DNA of 64,000 nucleotides from Clostridiales bacterium (GTDB lineage: Bacteria; Bacillota; Clostridia; Oscillospirales; Oscillospiraceae): contig SFIY01000004.1 of assembly GCA_004555205.1 (NCBI GenBank), forward strand, positions 1 through 64,000, given 5' to 3'. The notes beneath the pieces are model-generated. The model did no database searches, was not told the origin of the DNA, and saw only the letters and a list, made by a program, of their open reading frames with translations. A program made the translations under genes and the position numbers. The stretch's first letter is position 1. Every line of letters starts with the position of its first letter. Positions 1 to 7,785 of the stretch are shown one piece after another.

Positions 1-97
1 ATACCGCGAGTCAAATTTGATAGCATGTGCTGACCGATAGACGCTGTCCGTTGGTACATTATTTTGAAAACTGTGTCCAATTTTTGTTGACTACTGC
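1..97 (+). other. possible CRISPR leader
   Basis: This stretch precedes the first CRISPR repeat and ends in an AT-rich run (61-90). The degenerate repeat lies at the far right end of the array, and leaders normally sit opposite the degenerate end, so this side is the likely leader. No open reading frame or cas gene is visible. It is cut by the window edge. Confidence 0.4.
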
Positions 98-322
98 ATG
101 CCCCCTCGCGGGGGCATGACTTGAAACTTTACGATGTAGTTGTACTGGCTTTTTTTCGCTGATGCCCCCTCGCGGGGGCATGACTTGAAACATTTGTTGC
201 ACGCCGTCCACTCGCGCAACGGCTGATGCCCCCTCGCGGGGGCATGACTTGAAACTGAATACGCACGGATAAATGCGACACCGTCAGGCACGATGCCCCC
301 TCGCGGGGGCATGACTTAAAAC
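98..322 (+). CRISPR. short CRISPR array, 4 repeats and 3 spacers
   Basis: Four 30-bp repeats lie at 98-127, 162-191, 226-255 and 293-322. Each has a palindrome (ATGCCCCC, TCGC, GGGGGCAT) followed by GACTTGAAAC. Three of the four also share a G just before the palindrome. The first three are identical; the fourth has G to A in the tail (CTTAAAAC), as expected of a terminal degenerate repeat. Spacers are 34, 34 and 37 bp and unrelated to each other. A strong internal stem and a GAAAC 3' end resemble type I-C and similar class 1 repeats, but no cas gene is in the window, so the subtype is open. Orientation left to right is inferred from the degenerate end. Confidence 0.93.
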
Positions 323-590
323 CTGTCGGCCATCATCGACTTAAGACGCAATCTGCTGCCGCAAAAATGACACTTCGTTCTGGGGAGCCGACGGAATATT
401 TGCGGGCGTTTAGAGTCAGAAAACAAAGCGTACTTCCAAAATGCGGTAAAAACCGCCGGAAACCCGGTGATTGCAACGGTTTCCGAAACATGGGTACGTT
501 TTGACCCCTCTGTGTCGGCCGATTTTGCTGAAAACCCGTCCCAAAAAAACAGTATTTGCAAGGGTTCTAAACTCGTGTTTTTTTTGACGC
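323..590. other. unassigned junction sequence
   Basis: About 270 bp between the last CRISPR repeat and the point where CotJC homology stops. Short open frames occur on both strands, but none has a ribosome binding site or a recognisable product. It probably came in with the rearrangement that cut cotJC. Nothing else is seen in it. Confidence 0.4.
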
Positions 591-782
591 GTCTGTACCA
601 ATATCGGTCAGCAGACCTTTCAGCTCTGCGTAAGGCATGGAATAGCGCTGGCTCAGATAGCGCAGCGAAGCGCCGAGTTCACCGTCGGGCCCACCGTATT
701 GGCTGATAATAACCGCGGCCAATTTAGGGTTTGTATTGGCAATTTTAACCGGATACTGCAGTTTCTTTTCATAAATAAACAT
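567..782 (-). pseudogene. cotJC: truncated cotJC (manganese catalase-like spore coat protein)
   Basis: The first 64 residues follow the CotJC family closely: MFIYEKKLQYPV at the start, then QYGGPDGEL and SLRYLSQRYSMP. CotJC is a spore coat protein of the Mn-catalase family, about 190 residues long, with metal ligands spread along the chain. Homology stops after residue 64 (near 591) and a seven-residue unrelated tail runs to a stop at 567. About two thirds of the protein and most metal ligands are missing, so an enzyme is unlikely. The ATG overlaps the stop of the upstream cotJ gene (ATGA), as in an intact cotJ operon. The break faces the CRISPR array. An assembly join at the T-run near 579-586 cannot be excluded. 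Confidence 0.8.
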
Positions 783-1315
783 CAGTCATTGCCTCCTTTT
801 TCCCAAGGCCATGGGTCGTTCAGCCACTTATACCCGCCGGGCGTAATGGTGGTCTGCAGCAGCGGACCGTATACCTCCTCATATTTTTTGCGGCCTTCAT
901 TGGCCAGCTTGATATAGGACCAGTAGAGATTCAAAGCGTCCTGATCATCTGGATGTGTCGTTAAATACAGACCAAGCTCGTCGATAGCAAAATCCAACGC
1001 CATCAATTCGGACAAGGCCTGGTTTACGGCAGGAAAACGCGTTTTCAGATCCCGATGAAACGGCAGATTTAAGCCGGGGAATAGGGTGCCGTTTTCTAAG
1101 GCTTCTTTTTGATCGTAACGCTTAGGATTTTCACCCTGCATTGCAATATAGGGGAAAACCATATTGCCGCACTTCCCGGGCAAAGCGCCTTCCATTGTGG
1201 AGCATCTACCTGCCTGGACAGCAGAAGTACCGGCCGTGCTATTGTTGTTGGCTGGGCGGTTATTTTGCATTGGCATGGAGTTTTCCGTTGCCATGGTTGT
1301 TTCGGTATACAACAC
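782..1315 (-). CDS. CotJA-CotJB fusion spore coat protein
   Basis: A 177-residue protein joins two coat polypeptides that are usually separate genes of about 80-90 residues each. Residues about 50-88 are CotJA-like (FPYIAMQ, GTLFPGLNLPF). Residues about 93-172 are CotJB-like (LMALDFAIDELGLYL, then GYKWLNDPWPWE). The first 45 residues are low complexity, rich in Asn, Met and Thr. The start is GTG at 1315, or TTG one codon on, because AAAGGAGG sits just upstream; the ATG at residue 8 is too far from it. CotJ proteins are made in the mother cell and assemble into the inner coat with CotJC, whose truncated gene follows with an ATGA overlap. Confidence 0.85.
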   Translation of the reverse strand: MLYTETTMATENSMPMQNNRPANNNSTAGTSAVQAGRCSTMEGALPGKCGNMVFPYIAMQGENPKRYDQKEALENGTLFPGLNLPFHRDLKTRFPAVNQALSELMALDFAIDELGLYLTTHPDDQDALNLYWSYIKLANEGRKKYEEVYGPLLQTTITPGGYKWLNDPWPWEKGGND

Positions 1316-1482
1316 AGTTGCCTCCTTTGGATTCTTTGTGAGCTTTTTGGGAAGCTCAATCCATTTTATGTTGCGCGGTCAAAATGGGAAACTGGGGATT
1401 TGCAGAGGACCTGTTTTGTGCTACAATAAGCATAATCCCATGGTGACGCGCATAAAGTGGCGGACAAGGGAGGCGTATACAG

Positions 1483-2202
1483 ATGATTTTGATTTGCAGG
1501 CGCAAACATTTGCTGGCGATCGTCGGATTAGTGGCTCTGTCTGCTGCCGGACTGCTTTTGGCGGCAGGGACAAAGGCTGTGCCGGCGTTTTCATCGCAGA
1601 CACCGCAAGGTGAAATTGTCATTATAGACGCCGGGCACGGCGGAGAAGACGGCGGCGCTGTATCCGCAGACGGCGTGGCGGAGAGTCACATCAACTTGTC
1701 GATTGCCAAGCGTGTGGAGAATATACTGCTTTTTTTGGGCCAGGAGACAATGATGACACGGACAGGGGAGGAGGCCGTTTATTCCTCTGACGCCACAACG
1801 CTGCGGGAAAAGAAAGCTTCTGACTTGAAAAACCGTGTGGCGATGGTCAACGAACAGGAACATGCCGTACTGCTCAGTATTCATCAAAACAGCTTGCCGT
1901 CCCATCCGAGTGTACACGGCGCGCAGGTTTTCTACAATACCGTTGAACCGGGACAGGCCATGGCAGAATCCGTGCAGCAGGTGCTCAACCAAACCGTCAA
2001 CAATGGCAACGAAAAAGCGACAAAGCCTATTGACAGCAGTGTGTATCTGATGAAGAACAGCCAGGCACCCTCCATTTTGGTGGAGTGCGGATTCATGTCA
2101 AATGCGAATGAGGTGCAGCTGCTGCAAAATCAAGACTATCAATTACGGCTGGCGGCGTGTATTGTCGCCGGATTCAGACAATATCATGTGAACGAGGGAT
2201 AA
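1483..2202 (+). CDS. cwlD: germination-specific N-acetylmuramoyl-L-alanine amidase CwlD
   Basis: A 239-residue Amidase_3 family enzyme. It cleaves the amide between muramic acid and the stem peptide in spore cortex, the first step toward muramic-delta-lactam, which marks cortex for lysis at germination. Residues about 8-29 form a signal anchor. The motif IIDAGHGGEDGG carries zinc ligand H52; E67 and H134 (SIHQN) complete the site, and E201 in VECGFMSN is the catalytic glutamate. Length matches CwlD rather than vegetative amidases with repeat domains. GGGAGG lies nine bases before the ATG. A possible promoter (TTGCAG 1400-1405, TACAAT 1422-1427) lies upstream. radA follows after 3 bp. Confidence 0.92.
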   Translation: MILICRRKHLLAIVGLVALSAAGLLLAAGTKAVPAFSSQTPQGEIVIIDAGHGGEDGGAVSADGVAESHINLSIAKRVENILLFLGQETMMTRTGEEAVYSSDATTLREKKASDLKNRVAMVNEQEHAVLLSIHQNSLPSHPSVHGAQVFYNTVEPGQAMAESVQQVLNQTVNNGNEKATKPIDSSVYLMKNSQAPSILVECGFMSNANEVQLLQNQDYQLRLAACIVAGFRQYHVNEG

Positions 2203-2205
2203 TAA

Positions 2206-3570
2206 ATGAAGACGAAAAGCGTGTTTTTCTGCACCGAATGCGGCAACGAAAGTCCCAAATGGTCCGGACGATGCTCTGCCTGCGGCGCATGGAATTCCAT
2301 GGTTGAGCAGACGGCAGAAAAAGTGAGCAAGGGAAGTAATAAGCGTGTAAGGACAACGAATGTAAAGTCAACATGCATTACAGAATTGGACACCATGGAT
2401 GAGATTCGTTTTCTTACGGGCATGGGCGAATTAGACCGGGTTTTAGGCGGCGGTGCCGTGAAAGGCTCGCTGGTTTTGGTGGGCGGTGCACCGGGTATCG
2501 GTAAGTCCACCCTGATGCTGCAAATCTGTCAGCAATTGGGACAGTTTGCAAAGGTTTTATATGTATCCGGTGAGGAATCGACGCATCAGCTGAAGATGCG
2601 CGCGCAGCGCCTGCGTGTGGATAGTGAGAATTTGCGTGTGCTGTCGGAAACCTGTTTGGGTGATGTGATGGCCTGTGTAGAAGAAGAAAAGCCGGATGTG
2701 TTGATTATCGACTCCATTCAAACGCTGTACAACGAGGAGTTGGATTCTCCTGCCGGCGGTATCGGACAGGTGAAGGACTGCACGATGTCACTGATGCATT
2801 TGGCGAAAGGGCAGGGGGTTACAGTCTTCGTGATCGGCCATGTCAATAAGGAAGGCTCTATTGCCGGACCTAAGGTGCTGGAGCATATGGTGGACTGCGT
2901 GCTTTATTTCGAGGGTGACCGGCACATGACCTACCGCATTTTACGCGCGGCAAAGAACCGTTTTGGCGCCACCAATGAAATCGGCGTATTTGAAATGATG
3001 GACAGCGGCCTGCAGGAGGTGGAAAATCCCTCGGAGATGCTGCTTTCCGGACGGCCGAAGGATGCACCGGGCACTTGTGTCACCTGTGTGATGGAGGGTG
3101 CGCGGCCTGTGTTGGCCGAGGTGCAGGCTCTGATCGCGCCCTGCGCCGGAAGCAAACCTTTGCGCAGCTGCAACGGCTTTGATTACAGCCGTGCCGCGAT
3201 GCTGCTGGCGGTGCTTGAAAAGCGTGGCGGACTGAAGGTGTCACAATGTGATGCCTATTTGAACATCATCGGCGGTCTGACCTTGGACGAGCCTGCTGCT
3301 GATCTGGCAGCGGTGGTAGCCATTGCTTCCAGTTATTTGGATAAGCCGGTTTCCGGCGAAATGGCGGCTATCGGTGAGGTGGGCCTGTCCGGAGAAATCC
3401 GCAGTATCAGTCATCTGGAACAGCGCTTGAGCGAAGTGCAGCGTCTTGGCTTTACCCGATGCATTGTGCCTGCCCATCGCGCCAAGGAGCTTAAAGCGCT
3501 TGCGCATCTGGAGCTGCTGCCGGTGCAGACGATTGCCGAGGCTCTGCAGCTATTGGTGCGTGGGAAATAG
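2206..3570 (+). CDS. radA: DNA repair protein RadA (Sms)
   Basis: A 454-residue RecA-like ATPase that promotes branch migration during recombinational repair. It starts with a four-cysteine zinc finger (C9, C12, C23, C26), then Walker A GGAPGIGKST at 93-102, Walker B-like VLIIDSIQ near 165, and the family signature KNRFG at 250-254. The C-terminal third is the Lon-protease-like scaffold (GGLTLDEPAADLA, IGEVGLSGEIR). Length is usual for the family. It is co-transcribed with cwlD from the 3-bp spacing. Its last 80 bp overlap a small gene on the other strand. Confidence 0.97.
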   Translation: MKTKSVFFCTECGNESPKWSGRCSACGAWNSMVEQTAEKVSKGSNKRVRTTNVKSTCITELDTMDEIRFLTGMGELDRVLGGGAVKGSLVLVGGAPGIGKSTLMLQICQQLGQFAKVLYVSGEESTHQLKMRAQRLRVDSENLRVLSETCLGDVMACVEEEKPDVLIIDSIQTLYNEELDSPAGGIGQVKDCTMSLMHLAKGQGVTVFVIGHVNKEGSIAGPKVLEHMVDCVLYFEGDRHMTYRILRAAKNRFGATNEIGVFEMMDSGLQEVENPSEMLLSGRPKDAPGTCVTCVMEGARPVLAEVQALIAPCAGSKPLRSCNGFDYSRAAMLLAVLEKRGGLKVSQCDAYLNIIGGLTLDEPAADLAAVVAIASSYLDKPVSGEMAAIGEVGLSGEIRSISHLEQRLSEVQRLGFTRCIVPAHRAKELKALAHLELLPVQTIAEALQLLVRGK

Positions 3571-3688
3571 GCTGAAAATGAACGCACAGATGCGTCATAT
3601 CCGTTTGGCCAATGGAGGTGCATTGATTCAGCTTGCATAGGCCGTCTTCTTGAAATCGACACGCTTGGGTGCATGGAATCATGCTCAT
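3491..3688 (-). CDS. small Cys-motif protein, unknown function
   Basis: A 65-residue protein starting MSMIPCTQACRFQEDGLC. The pattern of closely spaced cysteines with a DG-C core and a later HLCVHF resembles short Clostridia proteins sometimes mislabelled hydroxymyristoyl-ACP dehydratase; their role is unknown. Start chosen at 3688 because GAAAGGA sits 8 bases upstream; longer in-frame starts have no such site. The last 25 or so residues are Ala/Pro-rich and overlap the 3' end of radA tail to tail, so the real protein may be conserved only over its first 40 residues. Confidence 0.6.
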   Translation of the reverse strand: MSMIPCTQACRFQEDGLCKLNQCTSIGQTDMTHLCVHFQPISHAPIAAEPRQSSAPAAAPDAQAL

Positions 3689-3745
3689 AATCAACATCCT
3701 TTCTATCGGTATTTTTTGCGCTATCCCTATTTTTATAACCATTCA

Positions 3746-3784
3746 AAAGGAATTTCGGACGGCTGTGTCGAAATTCCTTTTTTT
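3746..3784 (+). terminator. intrinsic terminator after cwlD-radA
   Basis: A 12-bp perfect stem (AAAGGAATTTCG with CGAAATTCCTTT) around an 11-base loop, followed by a T-run. It ends the cwlD-radA transcript before the OLE promoter. Confidence 0.85.
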
Positions 3785-3809
3785 GCATTAAATTCCTATA
3801 TACAAAACG

Positions 3810-3821
3810 CTGTATATACAG
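3810..3821. promoter_or_regulatory. 12-bp perfect palindrome upstream of OLE promoter
   Basis: CTGTATATACAG lies 19 bp before the -35 box of the OLE promoter. It resembles a regulator half-site pair, but spacing does not fit LexA (CTGT-N8-ACAG), and in AT-rich DNA it may be chance. Confidence 0.25.
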
Positions 3822-3840
3822 AATATATTGCATAAACCAG

Positions 3841-3869
3841 TTGTAAATCCCGAAGAAATGTGGTAATAT
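3841..3869 (+). promoter_or_regulatory. sigma-A promoter of OLE RNA
   Basis: TTGTAA (3841-3846), 17-bp spacer, TAATAT (3864-3869). The expected start, 7-8 bases downstream, coincides with the 5' base of the RNA's terminal helix at 3877. Confidence 0.8.
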
Positions 3870-3876
3870 ACATAAT

Positions 3877-4531
3877 TACTGAACAGTGGCGCAGTATCCT
3901 AGTCAGATCTGCCATCTCCTAAGAAGGGCCTAAAAATCCTTTAAAGGGCACAACTGTGAATCCTCTGGTGCCTGCTTCTTACGCCCAGTTTGGGGTGGGT
4001 GCTGGAGGAAGGCGCGGCATATGTGCCGTGCCTGCGGATTCAGGGCGCCCTCCAATGGCATGGAGGACCCGACCCTGCTTTCGTGGAGACCTGCTGTTGT
4101 GCACAGGCGTACTCCCTTTGTGGTCAAGCGACCTGTGTACGAAGCAGATTGAGAACCTGCATTGCGGTGCTAAAGCGGTCTTTGACCGCTGTAACGCTGT
4201 GTGCAGAGTAGCCTGCCTTGCGTGGGCAGGGTGGATAGGGGAGCTCATGCGTGAACTCCCCGGCCAGGGAGCTAACGCTATTCCCTTGAAACCCTGTCTG
4301 CAAAAGAGGCTAAGAGATGGTTTGACTGTGGTGGAAATCACCTAGGCTGTCTTCATCGGGCACCGAAGGGATTGCAGTGCGGACTAAGTGGCAGTCGGGT
4401 ATCATGGCGGGCAACACCATGATGCAGTACCGAACGGGAAACCGCCTGATCGGCAACGAGAGGTGTGCTGCAGGGAAATCCAACCCGTACCTAAGCCGTA
4501 AGATTTACTTTCGGAGCTGCCCTGTTCAGTA
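3877..4531 (+). ncRNA. ole: OLE RNA (ornate large extremophilic RNA)
   Basis: About 655 nt without a credible coding frame, rich in GC hairpins. The ends pair perfectly over 10 bp (3877-3886 with 4522-4531), extended by GCAG/CTGC, which closes the whole RNA as one structured unit. A strong promoter starts exactly here. Identity as OLE rests on size, ornate structure and context: the next gene encodes a membrane protein with a Lys-rich N-terminus like OapA, followed by dxs, tlyA, nadK, argR and recN, the gene order known around OLE. In Alkalihalobacillus halodurans OLE forms a membrane ribonucleoprotein with OapA and is linked to cold, short-chain alcohol and magnesium stress. I could not align it to the covariance model. 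Confidence 0.88.
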
Positions 4532-4555
4532 TTACTTAATAAGTGAGGCTTTATT

Positions 4556-5116
4556 TTGAGCGATAAAGAGAAAAACAAAAAGAGTAAGGGCAAGAAAAAG
4601 CACAGCCATTGGCCGCTGAAAGTGTTTTTGATGTCCATTGCCCTATCCGCCGTGCTGAGCTTTCTTTCCTCCACGGCGCTGAGCGGTGCCGGCTCTATTG
4701 TAGCCATCGTGGTATTGCTGGCCTTTATTCTTCTTGGCATTATCTTTGACATGATCGGTGTTGCAGTGACCGCGGCCGATCCCCGCCCGTTCCATTCCAT
4801 GGCGGCACATAAGGAGAAAGGCGGCAAGGAAGCCATCCGGCTGCTCAGCCGCGCCAATGAGGTCAGCTCTTTCTGCAACGATGTAGTGGGTGATATCTGC
4901 GGTATTGTCAGCGGTTCCACCGCGGCTGTAATCGTTGTGCAGCTGCAGCGCAATTTTAACACAACTTCCGTTTTGATCTCCATCGGTGTTACCGCCCTGA
5001 TCTCCGGCTTGACCATCGGCGGCAAGGCACTGGGTAAGACGGTGGCGATCAATGATTGTACCAATGTGGTGTATCGTGTGGCGCGTGTGATGCATACGCT
5101 GCACCTTTTCCGTTGA
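4556..5116 (+). CDS. oapA: OLE-associated membrane protein OapA
   Basis: A 186-residue protein encoded right after OLE RNA. The first 20 residues are almost all charged (SDKEKNKKSKGKKKHSHW), fitting RNA contact. Hydrophobic segments follow at about 23-45 and 48-72, and more at about 117-135 and 140-160. OapA binds OLE RNA at the cell membrane in A. halodurans. The start is TTG at 4556 with GTGAGG upstream, 25 bases after the OLE terminal helix; no ATG lies near. dxs begins 15 bp after its stop. Identification is by family resemblance and location; the function in this organism is inferred. Confidence 0.85.
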   Translation: MSDKEKNKKSKGKKKHSHWPLKVFLMSIALSAVLSFLSSTALSGAGSIVAIVVLLAFILLGIIFDMIGVAVTAADPRPFHSMAAHKEKGGKEAIRLLSRANEVSSFCNDVVGDICGIVSGSTAAVIVVQLQRNFNTTSVLISIGVTALISGLTIGGKALGKTVAINDCTNVVYRVARVMHTLHLFR

Positions 5117-5131
5117 AAAGAGGACATTTTT

Positions 5132-6982
5132 GTGATTTTAGAAAGAATCCATGATCCGAAGGATGTTAAGGATCTGAATAAGACAGAAATTCAACAGCTT
5201 TGCGATGAACTGCGCACATTTTTGGTGGAAAAAGTGTCCAAAACCGGCGGACATTTGGCCTCTAACCTGGGCGTGGTGGAGCTGACGGTGGCGATCCACC
5301 GTGTATTTGACACATCAAAAGACCGCCTTGTTTTCGATGTGGGTCACCAGTGCTATGTGCACAAAGCATTGACCGGACGGCAATCGCTGTTTGAGAGCTT
5401 ACGGCAATACGGCGGCCTCTCCGGGTTTCCCAAGCCGCGGGAGAGCGAGCATGATGCCTTTATTGCCGGACATGCCTCCAATTCGGTTTCCGTGGCGCTG
5501 GGTATGGCGCGCAGTCGTACGCTGCGCCATGAAAACTATCATGTGCTGGCACTGATCGGTGACGGTGCCATGGGCGGCGGCTTAAGCTTTGAAGGCTTGA
5601 ATGATGCCGGTGCCTCCGGTGAGCAGATGATTGTCATTTTGAATGATAACGGTATGTCGATTAATACCAATGTGGGCGCGATGTCACGCCACCTTTCCAA
5701 ACTGCGCAATAAGCCGGCCTATTATGAATTTAAAAAACGCTATCGTCGTGCGCTGGAATCTTCGGAGGCCGGACGAAAATTCTATGAGTTGAGCCATGAT
5801 GTGAAAACTGCACTGAAAAAGTCGGTTTATCCGGGCAGTACCATGTTTGAGGACATGGGATTCAAATACATGGGACCGGTAGACGGGCACGATGTAGAGG
5901 CGCTGACGCAGGCACTGCTGCTTGCCAAAGAACTGCGCCGGCCTGTGTTGCTGCATGTCAATACCGTAAAAGGCAAGGGGTATCGTTTTGCCGAGGAAGA
6001 CCCCGGCCGTTTCCACGGAATTGCTCCGTTTGATCTGCAGACAGGCAAGCTGCAGCAAAAGCCTTGTGAAACCTTCTCTCATGTGTTCGGCGAAACGATT
6101 TGTCAGTTGGCGGGCAAGGACAAACGCATCTGCGCAATTACGGCTGCCATGGAGGAAGGAACGGGACTCACCGCATTTGCCAAGGCTTATCCAAAGCGCT
6201 TTTTTGATGTGGGCATTGCCGAAGGCCATGCCACAGCGATGGCTGCAGGTATGGCCAAACAGGGAATGGTTCCTATATTTGCCGTATACTCAAGCTTTTT
6301 CCAGCGCAGTTTTGATATGTTGATGCACGATGTGTCACTGAGCCGTGTCCATGCAGTATTTGCCGTAGACCGTGCAGGCTTGGTAGGCGCCGACGGTGAA
6401 ACCCATCACGGCTGCTTCGACCCGATGTATTTATCCATCATACCCGGTATGACGGTTTTGTGTCCGTCAAACTTTTCCGAGCTGCGCATGATGCTTCGCA
6501 CGGCGATTGAGGAAATGGACGGCCCGGTGGCCGTGCGCTATCCTCGCGGAGGAGAGGGGAAGTACCGGGACTGCTGCGGCAAGGGACTGGTCACACAATT
6601 GCGGGACGGCAGCGATATTACCATCGTTTCCTATGGCATTATGATCAATGAAGCGCTGGACGCCGCCGAGATACTGGCCGAGCATGGGATCGCCGCCCGT
6701 GTGCTGAAGCTCAATCGTATTGCGCCGCTGACCAATGACGAGGTATGCCGGCTGCTGCGCCATGAAAAGCATCTGCTGGTGCTGGAGGATTGTTTGGGGA
6801 CCGGCTGCGTCGGACAGCGCATTGCGGCAATCCTGGCGCAGGAGGGCGCAGCACCGCAGCACCTGATCTTGAAGAATCTGGGTGGTGTGCTTCCCCTGGA
6901 AGGGAGCGTGGCGCAATTGTACCGTGAGCGGGGCCTGGACGGTGCCGGTGTTGCACAGGCGATTAAGGAGATTCTGTCATGA
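5132..6982 (+). CDS. dxs: 1-deoxy-D-xylulose-5-phosphate synthase
   Basis: A 616-residue thiamine diphosphate enzyme that joins pyruvate and glyceraldehyde 3-phosphate, the first step of the MEP isoprenoid pathway. H41 (TGGHLASNLG), H72 (DVGHQ) and the ThDP/Mg motif GDGAMGGG at 143-150 are present, and the second transketolase half carries FAVDRAGLVGADGETHHG. Start is GTG at 5132 behind AAAAGAGGA. tlyA overlaps by ATGA, so dxs-tlyA-nadK-argR-recN is one operon running from the OLE promoter. The partner gene ispA is 34 kb away here. Confidence 0.97.
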   Translation: MILERIHDPKDVKDLNKTEIQQLCDELRTFLVEKVSKTGGHLASNLGVVELTVAIHRVFDTSKDRLVFDVGHQCYVHKALTGRQSLFESLRQYGGLSGFPKPRESEHDAFIAGHASNSVSVALGMARSRTLRHENYHVLALIGDGAMGGGLSFEGLNDAGASGEQMIVILNDNGMSINTNVGAMSRHLSKLRNKPAYYEFKKRYRRALESSEAGRKFYELSHDVKTALKKSVYPGSTMFEDMGFKYMGPVDGHDVEALTQALLLAKELRRPVLLHVNTVKGKGYRFAEEDPGRFHGIAPFDLQTGKLQQKPCETFSHVFGETICQLAGKDKRICAITAAMEEGTGLTAFAKAYPKRFFDVGIAEGHATAMAAGMAKQGMVPIFAVYSSFFQRSFDMLMHDVSLSRVHAVFAVDRAGLVGADGETHHGCFDPMYLSIIPGMTVLCPSNFSELRMMLRTAIEEMDGPVAVRYPRGGEGKYRDCCGKGLVTQLRDGSDITIVSYGIMINEALDAAEILAEHGIAARVLKLNRIAPLTNDEVCRLLRHEKHLLVLEDCLGTGCVGQRIAAILAQEGAAPQHLILKNLGGVLPLEGSVAQLYRERGLDGAGVAQAIKEILS

Positions 6983-7785
6983 GCAAAAAAACACGGTTGG
7001 ACATATTGCTGACAGAGCGCAGTCTGCAGGAAAGCCGCCAGAAGGCGCAGGCCGCCATTATGGCGGGGATTGTGTTTGTCAACGGTCAACGGGTGGACAA
7101 GCCCGGCACACAGGTGGCGCCTGATGCAGATGTAGAAGTGCGCGGCCATGGGATGCCCTATGTAAGCCGCGGCGGCTTGAAGCTGGAGAAGGCAATGCGG
7201 ACATTTCATTTGACATTGCAGGACAAGATCTGCGCGGATATAGGCGCCTCGACCGGCGGGTTTACCGACTGTATGCTGCAAAACGGCGCCAAGCGCGTAT
7301 ATGCCGTAGATGTGGGATACGGTCAGTTGGATTGGAAACTCCGCAACGACGAGCGCGTGGTGTGCTTGGAGCGCACCAATGCCCGCTATATCACTCACGA
7401 GGAGATCCCCGATACACTGGATTTTGCCTCCGTTGATGTGTCGTTTATTTCATTGAAACTGATCTTTCCGGCACTTTACCGACTGCTTGGCGACAATGGC
7501 GAAATTGCCTGCCTGATTAAGCCTCAGTTTGAAGCAGGACGCGAAAAAGTTGGGAAAAAGGGTGTGGTTCGCGATGCGAAAGTACATCTTGAAGTGCTGG
7601 AAAACTTCTTGAATCATGCAAAGGAAAATAACTTTACAGTAGTTGATATGACGTTTTCTCCTATTCGCGGACCGGAAGGGAACATTGAATATCTCGGCTA
7701 TTTGCGGAAGAACGGCGGCGATAACGGGAGCTTTGATCTTCAATCTATTGTGGAGGCTTCTCATGCCGATCTGAAGGAGGCATAA
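6979..7785 (+). CDS. tlyA: TlyA-family rRNA 2'-O-methyltransferase
   Basis: A 268-residue protein with an S4 RNA-binding domain (residues about 5-65: RLDILLTERSL, GIVFVNGQRVDKPG) and an FtsJ-like SAM domain starting ADIGASTGGFTDCML near residue 86. TlyA enzymes methylate cytidines in 16S and 23S rRNA; in Firmicutes the protein was long called a hemolysin (YqxC), a label without good support. Overlaps dxs at its start and nadK at its end by single-codon overlaps. Confidence 0.93.
   Translation: MSKKTRLDILLTERSLQESRQKAQAAIMAGIVFVNGQRVDKPGTQVAPDADVEVRGHGMPYVSRGGLKLEKAMRTFHLTLQDKICADIGASTGGFTDCMLQNGAKRVYAVDVGYGQLDWKLRNDERVVCLERTNARYITHEEIPDTLDFASVDVSFISLKLIFPALYRLLGDNGEIACLIKPQFEAGREKVGKKGVVRDAKVHLEVLENFLNHAKENNFTVVDMTFSPIRGPEGNIEYLGYLRKNGGDNGSFDLQSIVEASHADLKEA

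Noticed and set aside
467..706. 79-residue frame on the plus strand
   Set aside because: It lies opposite the CotJC reading frame, has no RBS and no recognisable product.
3810..3821. LexA box
   Set aside because: CTGT and ACAG are separated by 4 bases, not the 8 of the proteobacterial site, and it does not match the Gram-positive LexA consensus.
3956..4345. 129-residue and other open frames inside 3877-4531
   Set aside because: They overlap in several frames and on both strands without RBS; the closing helix and context fit a non-coding RNA.
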